From assembly GCF_000003815.2 (NCBI RefSeq), contig NC_049988.1, forward strand, positions 12,615,969-12,679,968: DNA of 64,000 nt, in the 5' to 3' direction. The notes beneath the pieces were generated by a model, which ran no database searches, had not been told where the DNA came from, and was given only the letters and a program-made list of their open reading frames with translations. Each line of letters begins with the position of its first letter. Positions within the stretch are counted from its first letter, which is position 1. Shown here one piece after another: positions 33,101 to 46,200 of the stretch. The translations under genes were made by a program, and so were the position numbers. The DNA is from Branchiostoma floridae. Lineage: Eukaryota > Chordata > Leptocardii > Amphioxiformes > Branchiostomatidae.

Positions 33101-36100
33101 GATGTAATTTAACTCAAAAAGAGGTTTGTATGTAGGTTGGAAAGCATAATTTATAGCATACTACAGAACCTTACATGGAAATATGGCGAAACTCAATCAT
33201 TTTAAAGGCAAAAAAACGAGTGTATTTAATCACTGTACTTAGTGCCAGATTTCAAGTCAATTTGACCAAAATTGATACATTTAAAAGAAGATTATGATAA
33301 AAAATAACGTCAGGAAAACATTAATTCATAATACGAATGTATTATACCTATGACATAGGGTGAAATATGATAATACTTAACTCATACTTGTTTGTTTTCT
33401 GTTTGTTAAGGGTGGTCATATTCTTCCGCCAGGACGGCTGTTGTTGGCAACGAATGAACCCATTCAACATTCACATCGGTGATTGTGAGCAGGTCAGCAT
33501 GAAGGAATGAATGTTTTATTTCCGCTAAAACATTGCAGTCTTGCGACTGAATTACATTCTACTTACAACGCGTTAAAATTCGCATGACACGTAAAACATT
33601 CCGTTACAATTAAGGACACAGACGTAAAAAAATTCATTTGATTTGAGAGGTCGTATATACAAAGAAAACAATTATTCAGCCAATAATGTGTACAATATTC
33701 CCTATTCGTTCAAATCTAAATGAACTTTAAGATTATTCAGCCGTCATTGAGCAGTCTCTACGTAGGGAAATCGACCAGCGAAACTGCTCGTCTGGATGTA
33801 CCTTGCTCTTTCAACCGTCACTCTTACTTCTTTTGGATGTCCCCTCCCCCCAAACCAGCTTTCCGTCAATCAGAAAATTGGTCTTTCAGTTTTCAAAAGG
33901 GATATTGCATATATAAGGGTAAGGTCATTGATATCTGTAAGCAGGGCGGTCAGGAACTAAGGGTGAGGTCAGGAACTAAGGGTGACGGTTGAAAGAACAG
34001 GGTACATCCAGACAGGCGGTTTCGCTGTTGGATGCCCCTGCGTAGGAGGATGCTGTACATATCAGTACTGCATTGGACAGCTCTCAGTTTTTAAGAGTTT
34101 CTCGTGTTCTTTCCAGGTCAGTATGAACCCTCAATGTGGCGGTGATCATCAAAACGACAACAACGAACCGTTCATTTCCGTTCCTTGCCATGGGATGAGG
34201 GGACGGTTTGTGGGCGTCCGTCTTCCCGGGCCCCTCCGGGCACTGTCCTTGTGCGAAGTCCAAGTATTTTCTGGTAGGCCACTAAGGCATTTCCTACAGT
34301 ATACCCTTGCTAAAAAGTATTAGAATGAATTTGAGAAACGCCGAGTTTGAACGACTACTGACAAATCATTTTTTGGAATGAACAATCCGCTGTTGTCGTA
34401 ACGTCACGTTATGCAGATAGAACACGTGACACAGTGTGCAGTAAATCATATTATCAAACATGCATTACATGACAAATACGTGTGCTGTTCAGTCGAAAAT
34501 TTGGGTGAGTCTAATTTTTTGTTGGATATTACAGTTAAACTAATTCAAGAATAACTTCTGCCAACACAGGTGAACTTTGAAGTTAAGTGATGATAACACC
34601 CATTATGAAGTTAAAGGAAATGGTTGTATATCTTTTAGGTTCTGTTTTGATATTGAACTTGCAATCTAATGGCCCTATTTACGGTGCCAGACATTGTGCC
34701 CGAACCTTGCCAAGTTGCACACTCAGGCTGCACAGTGGACGTCACCAGCGAGAGGAAAGCCAACAACGACAGCCAGAGCTGTGACGTCAAAGGTGACATT
34801 CATGAAGGAATTCGCAGGTCAGCTTATTTCTATTTCGGAGGATAAGATTTTAGTTATTGTTTGTTTCATGTCTTCATATATGTTGTGGATGAGTTTATTT
34901 CATGTATACATACATACATATACATGCATAGGCTAAACTTAAAGAACATTGCAGCCTGTTATTTCTTGCTGTTAAATGGTCAAATTAAGTTAAATTTTGT
35001 TTATTTTGATTTTTTCCTTAATAAATCGACAAAATGACGTTAGAGTATCAAGGCAAAATGTTTATAATACGGTGACAACATATCAGTCGAATATGGCTTT
35101 CAGGTTGCTAAATCCTTACGATCTCTCATTCAAGTCGTATCAAATTAATCAAAATGTTATATTACGGTACAAGAATATGGACAGGGTTTTTCGTACAATA
35201 AGACATACACTATTTTCGTTGCAGCAAGATGAATCCACTTGTTGTGCACCGCACTGGCAATGTCACCATACATGGTCTTCTGTCCATTGAAGCATGTCCT
35301 GAAGACTACGAGGTTATTCAAAAACACTTTGAAATAGCAACATTTCTTTATATTAAAGTTTATCCGCCGTTCTTTCATTTCTTTAACTCTATACGTAGTT
35401 AAAGGTCAATGTACTTTAGGGTTCGCCGTTACCTCAACGATAAAAATGTATAAAATACATGTATTGGTGTCTTTCTACGGTTTTATTACGTTTCTGTTGA
35501 TAATAATTGATAATGATTACTCACTGTCGGTGATAGCTATTTAATAATAAATTTGTTAAAGTCTCTCTTGATTTTTGTAGTGAACATGTTTTTGATGTAT
35601 ACTAATTCATTAATATCATCACAGCTGGACATAGATTGGACCATTTGGAGAGATTACGTATCCAAATGCCCACCAACAACAGAGCCGGCATTGTCACACG
35701 TTCAACCAGAAGAATCTGCAGGTAAAGAACTAACCCTGCTTCTTGGAGCAAACAGCATCGAAGCTGGCTTGTACATGGTTCAGGTATGTGTAAAAAACAC
35801 CTTTTTTACTTCTAGATAAATTAAATAGAAATACCACCTTGATTTCTCATTTCTCATATTTAAGACCATTGAGTCAATTTTATGGAAGATTTAAGAATAT
35901 CCATCTTGTGCTTTTGTTTAAACTTTAACAAAAACAGTAAGATTTTAAAGTCTTAAACTGTAGCGTATTCATTTTCAACTTATGTCACAATTTTAAACTC
36001 TATATCCGATATCAGTACACAAAATAAAGGACTTACCGAAAACCTTTCGATCTGTCCTCTGGTCCTTATGAAGTTGAAATGACACAGAGCCTAAGTCATA

Positions 36101-37240
36101 CATCCAGACCAGAAGTGTGACGCCAGCAAAGGGTCAAAGGCGCTTGACAGTTGGTATCGACCCCCAGTGAGGGGTGTACAGATATAGGGTTTAAAATTGT
36201 AACATAATGTTAATTACCGTCACAGATGAGTATTTTCCTACTTTCTGTGTTGTTTTTATGTGTCTTCACATTTTAGTTCCGAGTTACCATGGGGTTCAAT
36301 GGCAGAAGCTATGTCTCGATTGCTGCTGTGCAGACGTGGGTACAGTTTGCCAGCCGACCAATCGTGGCCACTCTCGGCAGTAGTGTGAGAACTGTTCCGG
36401 CAACCGGGGACATCCGGATTGATGCTGGACTGTCCTATGACCCGGAAGGAGTTCTTGATCCACAAACATTCGATTACGATTGGGCATGTAAGGTGGTGGA
36501 CCTCCGTAAGTTGTCGTTTTCGGATCTTAGATTATTTTTGCTCACAAAAATACATTTCAGCTGTTTTATATTCTCGTCTTTGCTCTTATAATGTTTTTTT
36601 TTGTATCATACAAATCAAAATGCATTTCTCCAGATCATACATCTATATCAAATTAATTTTGATGTCAAGTCTTATAAATGAGATGAAATGCCTAACGGTT
36701 TATTCTAGATTAAAAGAAAACAAAATCATTGAACTTCAGGACATGGCAGGCGCGAGGCATTAACTTGCATTTTTTATGTTAAGAATATTTTATGTCAATG
36801 TGATATTGACTTCTTTCAAACAATACAACCAGCCCATTCACTTGACGTGACAACAATCAACATAGCTCGATGTATGGCGACAGCAACGGCAAGTTCTTCA
36901 GTCGGCGGCACCCCTGACATGGTCATCGATGGAAACAACGAGGGGCAACTTAGAGATTGCTTGTTTGAACTACGGCAAAGTGAAAATGAATGGTGGATGG
37001 TAGATCTGAATCACCCCAAACCCATTGATAGGTACGTCGTGAGAGAGACGTCTCTTGTATTGTGTGAGCCTGCAGTTCATAAAAGTAGCTAAGGATCCCA
37101 ACATTATAACTCTTACTCTCGATTCGAGAGCTATCTATTTACCACGTAAAATCATGACTACCTACCCACTTACCCAATTATTATTATGATCCATTAAAGG
37201 CTTTTCGAGCCAAGCCATTCACACACAAACACACAAGTTA

Positions 37241-37295
<55 letters not shown>

Positions 37296-40200
37296 AAAAC
37301 ACACAACAACAAACTCATTCTAAACCTAACAATATAACCTTTTTGCTGAAGGTAATGAAAAGTATTACGATGATATAAACATTACAGCTTCGTTTTAATT
37401 TTTGATTGTTTACAGGATCACAATCTACCTGCGTACTGACTACCACTGGGGATCTCTGAATCCTCTCGACATTTACATGGGCAACTCAGAACAGCTCACA
37501 GAGAACACCCGAGTGGCTCAAGGTCTAAACTTTACTGAACACCAGCAGAACATGACTGTTTTCAGCAACGGTATCCTAGCGCAATACGTGGGTCTCTTCA
37601 TGTCAGGAGCAGATTATAGGAAATTCTTATGCGAAGTGGAAGTTTTTACTAATGATATCGCATATCTGGGTGAGTCTGTCAATCACCATTAAGGCCACAA
37701 TATCAAATGATAATAATAATAATAATAATATTAATGATAATGATGGTGATAATAATGATAATAATAGCCTTTATTAACATTCATGCCCATGGCGTATCGA
37801 TACAAAGGTCGTAATACAGTACACATTGTAAAGTCGAGATGGTTTCTAAGACTAATCAAAAACATTGGGTTAAAAACCTACTCAAACAGATTTGTTCAGT
37901 TTCTTTTCATTTCTTAGTAATGTTAAATATGTAGCCGTAGATTGATGTGTGCTTGGATAATATTGTGTGAGAATAATACCTATACCAATGATATCAACTG
38001 CAAAGTATTCCAAAAACACTTCTCAATTATTTCCTACATATTGAGACAATCTAACCATTGAAATGGAGACGCAACAAAAGGGTCCCTAAATCGGCAAATC
38101 CGCTTGCATTGGTCGACTGAATGTAATGCGTTAAATTGGAAAACTAATACAAGGCAAAGACTATATTTGAAACTAACTCTTATGTATTATCTCAATTCAG
38201 ATTGTTGTCACGTGCTTGGACCACTGCAAAGCAGTTCACCGCCAAAAGAGCTACAATACGGGATCCAAACAGATTTTCCAGAACGCCCCTTGGGTGCTGT
38301 CGTCAACATTAGTGTCAATGTCAAAGCTGTTGGTTCACCTCCTCAGGAAGCGTTCACAGTTCTACATGTGGTAGCGAACGGGAGTTTACCAGGACTCAAC
38401 CTGGAGTACGTGGAAAAGAATTTTTTTTAATATTCATTTTCATACGTCAGATATGTATATTACACTGCTCATGTTTAAGTTTCACTGCACTTTTGATCAT
38501 CGACTCACATTATATGATTATGATTTCATAACTGGTCCTTCGGAAATCAGTTGAATAGGTTTGAGTAGATACAATGGGCCTGGGACGGTTTGTCACATAT
38601 TCACTGAACCAAAAAAGACCAACGTTCTACAAATGTGACAGGAATGACTAAATTATAAATAAACGAAGGGCGACCTTTACTTGTATTTTAATAGAAAAGC
38701 GTTTACGATAAACCCATCTACATATCGATGTAGGTGTTCGTACCGTTTAATTGACATTCCAATCAATTGAATTACTTTGCATGTTTTATCCAAATTAAAA
38801 AAAAATCAGAACATTAATGTTTACTTTTAAAATACTAGTAGCATTAACTACTCGAAACGTGCATGTAAATGTCACTGAGCTGACAATAATCTTTACTTTT
38901 TTATAAAGATGTGAGGAAAACTGTGATATTGGCAATACGTTACAAGCCAAGCCACTACAGCTGCTCACCCTTTCTGAAATCCTGGGTACAACGGAGTTCA
39001 GTTTAGTGAAACATCCCATCGGCTTCCTGCTGCAAAATTGGGATTTGGCTAAAATTGTTTCGGACACGAGAGTGCGGATTCCCGAAGGTATATTCCAGGT
39101 ACGTACTGCGATTTTTGCCTCCAGCGTATTATATATTAATTCTCTGTCATGTGCTTGTATTGGATCGCATTTTTTTTCGATATCTATATCTTTCGAGATA
39201 CTTGCACCCTGTCATATAAAACAAATTCATGTGATCTTTATAACGTTAGTATGATAATACCAGAAAAAATGACAGAACAAATACTCTTAGTAACACTAAA
39301 ACTTTACTAGAGAACAAGACGCGGTCAATCATTAGTCCAACCACGGACACCTACACCTTAATTGATACTATAAGATTTACGAACTTTTACTTTTTTTCTT
39401 TGAAGAGATTCATCAAATATGTACACATCTAATAGAATTTCATCAATCAGTGACTACTTTTAAAAGGTAAACACACGTACCTCCAAATTTTTCATGGCTA
39501 TAGGTCCATCTTTCTCACGGAGTGACCTTGTTCTCGCGAGAGTTGCGAGAACTAGGTCGAGACTTCTTTTATTGATTCACAACATCCGGTGTTATCTCCC
39601 TCCAGGTGGACGGATTTTACACTATCCGTTTAACCGATGAATCCGATGACCAGACAAGGATCTCGGAGTGGCGATTCCGTGTCTACGCCAATCCCTCTGC
39701 CCCGTCAGCACAAGACGGTGACTTTTCAGAGGTGTGTTCCCTTCTCCCGGCGGACGGTATAGCTTTGGTCGACAAATTCTGCGTCCAATGTCAAGGTACA
39801 TGTTTTCATAGGTTTTGAAAAACAATGTTCATGTTATAAGCATCAAATGCCAGGTTGCATAACATACATAGAATATTTATTTTGATTCACCACAGAATAC
39901 AACTTTCTGTAAGCCAGAAACATTTGGTATGCAGTAAGATTAAACAAAACATTATTTCATTTATTTTCAAGATCTTTGTTTTTTTTACTTCCGTAGAAAA
40001 GAATGCCTAGACAGGAGAAGTTTTCTGAAGTTTAAACCATTTGAAAATTGATATGTGAATTATATAACCACATGCCTTATTAACCTTTCTTTAGTTTTTT
40101 ATTTTATTTTTCGTTTTGATAACTGATGTTAACATTTTGAAAGCCACCACCCCCCACCCCCCCCCCCAAAAAAAAAGTTTTAACCTTATTCTTTGTCTCG

Positions 40201-43200
40201 CGATTTGGTCGTAATTTTTAGTGTCGGAGAGAGGCTGGCAAAAGCTAGAAATTACTTGAATATCACTTTTTGTACAAAAGGGGGATTTATATATGTTTGT
40301 CATACTTCAGAGTTCACCGATCCACTGGGTCCGGTTGAGACAGAGTTTACACTGGTTCAAGTCACGGACACAGGTAACCTGGCTGATGTAAGGTTTCCTG
40401 GAAATACCCCATCTGCGGACATTGAATACACCAGGCAACCTCTTCGTTATTGGGTAAGACTATCATCTTCCTGGACGATTTTTTTTCTTTTTTCTCATTC
40501 TCTTGGCTCCTTTTTTGTCTGTAGTCTTACAGTAGTACAGCTTAAGATAATATGTACTCCCTTGACACTGACAGGAAGTTAGTTCAAAGGTCCCAGAATT
40601 CGAAAGTTATATTAATTTCTGCCTTCAATTTTCCACTGTGAGCATGTTGTTAGTGTCTGATGAAGAAGTCTGTGAAAAAGTACATTGAACCAGTGAGAAA
40701 CTGGCAACAATAAATAAGAAAATACAAACATTTTAGAAAGGCAAGAAATTTCGTATTGTTTTTACAATAATCAATAAACGTTTCGTTACTTACTTTTTGT
40801 TTTGCTTTTTAAGACTCGCCTGTGATATAAGATTTGATTATTTGTCCTTCTTAGGTTCCTTATACATTTATGCTCGACGTGTTTCCTGGTGACGTCATTG
40901 TTCACGTCCGTGTCTCCTCTGTGGACGGAAGGTTCATAGAGTTTGATATGCCGCCAGTTCAGGTTTGTGTTATGTCAACTTTAAATCAGGAGGCTGAACT
41001 TAGCCATAGACACCATTCATTTAAAGAAGAAAAATTGTTATGGATGTCTGTTTTAAGAACACCTTGATACTTGAAAAGGTTTTTATTGTTATAAATGTTC
41101 GAGAATTTCTCCAAAGTGCAATATGATTTCAATATATTCTAACGTTATAAACTGTGCCCTATGTAACTGTTGAGCACTAAAGCTTCATAAAAACCTCCCT
41201 CTCTCTTTCTCTCCTTCTCTCTCTCTCTTAACATATATATAATTATAAATCAACAAGTTATATATTTGATTTCAAATAATTGTTTCTTCGCCAGTTGTGT
41301 TCACTAAAAATTATTATAGTATCTCATCCCCTACAGATACGTTTTCCCAGTATCTCTCAATTCGAAGAATATATGAATGGCTTCATGACATACCCCAATG
41401 GAACCTTCTTTTCACTGCTCCATACAAGGGACTTGGAAACGGCCCTGACAGGATCTGTCATTGCCTCATATGTGACAAGATACCTGACGCACAATGGGCA
41501 CGACACAATTGAGGTAACATTTAAATTTTGACCGTTATCTAATGGAATGACCGGTGTAGCCCTCGATAAGATGTAATGTTGCAGTACTCATATTTCATAT
41601 TTTACAATAATGGAATTTAAAAAAGAAGAGGCATAAAATATGCTTATATTTCTCTTCATTATTTATGCAGATAACAGACAAAATAATATACGGACTATGG
41701 AAAGTGCCAATAAACGATAAAGAGACCATCTTGGGTGTGGCTCTGTCCATTGTCATGGTAACGAATGCCACTCATCAGCTATCGGAACAGTCACAGGTAG
41801 CTTTAGATAATAACTACATTTACATAGTGCCATTTTTTTTCTTTGATCATTGTGAATTTTTTTTCATTATTTATTAATAAATTATACTTAGATAAATTTA
41901 ACATCATGGAAATGTGTGAATTTCTCTGCATTCAGCGCTATTTATCTTTTGAACAGGAGATGTGCTGACAATCGAACTGTAATATTCATATTTACAGGGG
42001 ATAGCAGGCCACACATTAAAAGCATCATTCAATAAAACAAGACATCTGTCAAGAAACCTGACAATGATATCTGTGCAGGAAGTTAACGGATTAACAGCAA
42101 TAATTTTTACCGGTAAGTGTTCTTTTTGTGCCTGTCTGCTTGTTGTTGTGCAATATATTTTTTTTTTTCATTGATATTTTTTTTCTTTCATTGAGAGTAT
42201 ATTCTAGATGACACGAATATGCATATTCAATGCTTTTAATGGTCTTTTAAAACTAATGTTAAAAATAGTAGATTGTATTTTATTGCAATAGACTCTTGTA
42301 TTTATTCACTTAGGCATTGTGAACGTGTTCATGGCATCTCACCAAATGGCTGCGTTGGAGCATCAAGCCGGGGAATCTTACACAACTAAACTGCTCAAAG
42401 TAAGCAATATGTCATGCTTGAAGGAAACAGGGTTTTAGATTGTGTTGTCTTAGAAGCTAGATGACAACAAAAAAGATGCGCGCGTTCAAGTAAATTCTTG
42501 CGATGAGATCTGGTAAGATGTTATACATTTCTATTAGACATCTATAGATTCATTATTCAACTGGCTCTATCTGATGATTCCTCAAAACTAATATAATTGT
42601 ATAGTCTTCTGATTGTTATTGTCGTATTCGTTGGTTATATTAACATTTGGAATAATGACGATTACTTAACGTATTTGTAACTACGTAGAACCTAGAGGCC
42701 ACCACCGTCGGGTTTGAAGCTTTAGACATCATGGACGATATCTACCTGAACAACCTTTTCCCGGAGTACTCTGATGAACGGATCTTTGCTGACATCTTCT
42801 CGCTTCAGGTATATAGTAAAAACTATCTAACACACTACTCATTTGAGACCGTTTAAACCGTGCATAGTCGGTTACCAAATCCAATTCAACTCACATTGTT
42901 AACTTGATACATACAAGCTAAAAGACATATGTAACGTTAGTAAAGTTCGTCAAGCACAGCCAAAGTAGTACTCACTTACATTGTTTCGATGCCTGTCAGA
43001 CACAATCATGAGGGTTAGAATGACTGGATCTGATTCTCTCTGCTACTTATAGCCGATGTAGGTGGCGCTGCAGCAGCGAGAATGTCCCAAACTTGGCTCA
43101 TTTTGTACCCCCCTCATCTCTGTTCATGACTTTCTTATCCAGACGGCCTTTTTTATCCAGCGTGTTCGTCTGTTTTTCACTCTATCGATGATCGTTGTGT

Positions 43201-46200
43201 TTGAAGAACTTTACTATATTAGTATTAACCAGCAAGATGAAACTATTTATGGATAAAAACACACAGCTGAACACTGATAAACAGCTTTACTGTTTTTTAT
43301 ATCTTGGAAACAAAATAGTCAATGAATCTATCACTGAAGCTGTATTTATGTCTTGATTTATCATATCAACTTTGCAGAATTAAAGAAAACATATGTTAGG
43401 TACACGTGCATATCTTTTCAATATACGCGTATTCTGTGAATGCGGTCTTTTTTTGGTATTTATGGAAGAGTGAAATGTCTTGAATTATGTATTTTGGGAT
43501 TTTATTCGTAGATTCACGTTCGAATTCAGCGCGAAAACCAAACCGATGACTCTGAAAAAGTTTATCACGTCAGCGGAGTCAGCAACTCTTTAGCCAGGGT
43601 ACCATCTTACTCCGCTCTACTAAATGGTAACTGTTCATCGGAGGAAAACGTTGGGATCCAGGTATTTTTGCATTAACTATATATGGCCTATTACAATCAC
43701 ACTATAAACATTTAAAATTGTGTAATCAAAGTAGCAATTTCTGTACAGAGCTTGTTTCATTCACATCTTAGGCAGCATAAAAGAGAACAAAATAAAAATC
43801 TTAAAAAAAACAACAAACTATATGACGTTTAGAACGTTACACGGTCTTATTCTTTTACTTCAATAAAATTGCAACAAGGCAATATAAAGACAGCATTCCT
43901 TCATCTTTGTGTAGATTTTGAATTTCACATTAAGATATCCTACCGCGTTTGAAATTATTATACGAAAATATACGACGTGTATCCCTGGACGCGATGTACG
44001 GTGTAGAAGGACAAGTATATCTCTGCGTTTTGCTCTTGCCGAGGGTTGCCATAAAACGTGAAGATATGGCACATGCAATTGCGCTTACTATAACTTAATA
44101 TTAGAGGTGTTGATGTTAATAACAATTTGAATATTTTTCCAGTTCTTAGAGTCCAACTTCAATCCATATGAGTACTCCAACAACTCCCATACCATTCGTT
44201 CTGACGTCATTGGTCTGAATTTAAAATGTGGAAAGGTTACTATTCCTGTTTCCGGTTTGAATGAGCCAATAGACATCTTAACTCGAAGAAAGAACGATAG
44301 TTTAGAAGAATCGATGTACGTGTTCGAAGCATCCGCACTGCTCGGTAACATGACGGTAAGTCTATAAACAGATTTCAAACAGATGGTGAAATACATTATT
44401 GTATTATTATAAGCTTTGCATCCTTAACAGGGCTTTGCAAGTTGCACGTATCTGATTAAAGTTTCTTTTGCTTATCTTATACGTTTATAACTGTTGAATA
44501 GTTTAAATGCTCGATCGGGATTTTCTTAAAAGGGTTCACATTGAATCTGTCTGGATGAATAAATGAAATCAAGTGACAAAGGATTTAGGACGATGTGATT
44601 CAAGTTGTGTAAACATAGAATGAGCTAAGAGAAGAATAACATTTTTAAGTGTCCGTTACGATATCACAAGCATTTAAATAGTTAATACACAGATGTTAAC
44701 CCTATGATGGGTATTATGTAATTGTAACCTTTCCTAGATAAACAATGCAGATTCCTTCATTTGATTGTTATTGATTGTATAATGAGTTCTTTACATAGTT
44801 ATCAATGTTTCCACAACAGGTTTTTCAGTTCTATGCTAAGAGAGCTCACGCAGCTTTAAGCTTTCGTCTTACCTTCAACAACACGGTCTTTCCTCAAGAC
44901 GTTTCGTTGTTTCTCAAGACTGATGGCCCCCCAACAACAGATGTTTACAACTGGACAGCTGTTCTTCCCCTACCAAATGATCAGATAGTGTCCATTCCTT
45001 GGACGAACGGAACGTTTCTTAACTCCAGTTCCTACCAGTGGCTTCTTACAGCGGAGGAAGTGAACATAACCCAGTCGGATGTGGACAATTTGACTCCATA
45101 CAACATTGGTAAATGCTATCCGGCATTAGTCTATAACAGTAATGATAAGGTTATTAAAAGTATCATTGTTGGTAAAATCAAGAGCATATGTCACTTTTCA
45201 CGATATACGTAAGAAACAAGTCTAGGTGTGCGACAAGCACTATTCCAATACAATCAGATGTATGCTGGAAATAGGATATTTTTGCTATACAATTTACTCA
45301 TTTCAGATTAAAGATTGACGTTACGTTCAAGACTTGACTATCGTAGCTAGTTACTTCAATTTTATCAGCATTTCATTTCACCTCACTTTTTTTATTCTAG
45401 GTGTCAGATTTGGCTCCGAAGAAGACTTGGTTTGGCAGGAGAATATCAACTTTACTCTCTACGTCTTTGAAAGTGTTTGTGTCTTTTTTGACGAAGACAT
45501 CCATCTATGGAAGACTGACGGCTGTCGGGTAGGTTGGTCATAACAAAATTAACATATAGTTTTAAAGTAACATAATCATCATGTCACCGATCATTTTCTC
45601 AAGTCGCTTTTGATTTCGATTTTTATGATGTCTGTAAGAGACTCAATCGTTATCAGTACTTAGTTGAAATGCAAAAAAAAAAGACTACCAAATCTCACTT
45701 GTAAACCGGTACTTTCTTCTTTTACAGGAAGGACTGCTCTCCAACATCACACATATCCATTGCCGGTGTAACCACCTCACCAAATTTGCTGCCTTTGTTG
45801 CGCCAAACCCTCTGAAGATCCCTGAACTTTTGGCGGACTTAAAACTTTTACTGGAAAACCCAATAGGTCTCATCGTGGTTTTGACAGTATTTGTTTTATA
45901 TCTTCCCGGCGTCGTTTGGTCAAGAAAAACAGATCGGAAAGATGTGCAGAAGGTATTTACAACATTTATTATTCTGTTATTCAGTACAGTATCTCAATTT
46001 GAAAATATCAATGTTAAAACAATTATGATACATATGCATTTCGACTAATTAGAGAGAATGGACCAAGAACAGTTGAGTTGGCTAAATCATTTTTTTTTGT
46101 GGTTTGAATAGGCGGGAGTCGGAATCTTACCCGGTCATGTGCTAAACTCCCGGAAGGAATGCCAGTATATCATCACTGTTTATACAGGATTTGGAACCAA

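Noticed and set aside
34587-34784. Exon using the TTTTAG acceptor at 34638
   Set aside because: The frame reaches a TGA at about 34784. The acceptor at 34690 keeps the frame open and joins the next exon in phase 2.
43062-43256. Plus-strand frame in intron 22 of the polycystin-like gene
   Set aside because: No acceptor and donor in compatible phase. The flanking exons already join in frame without it.
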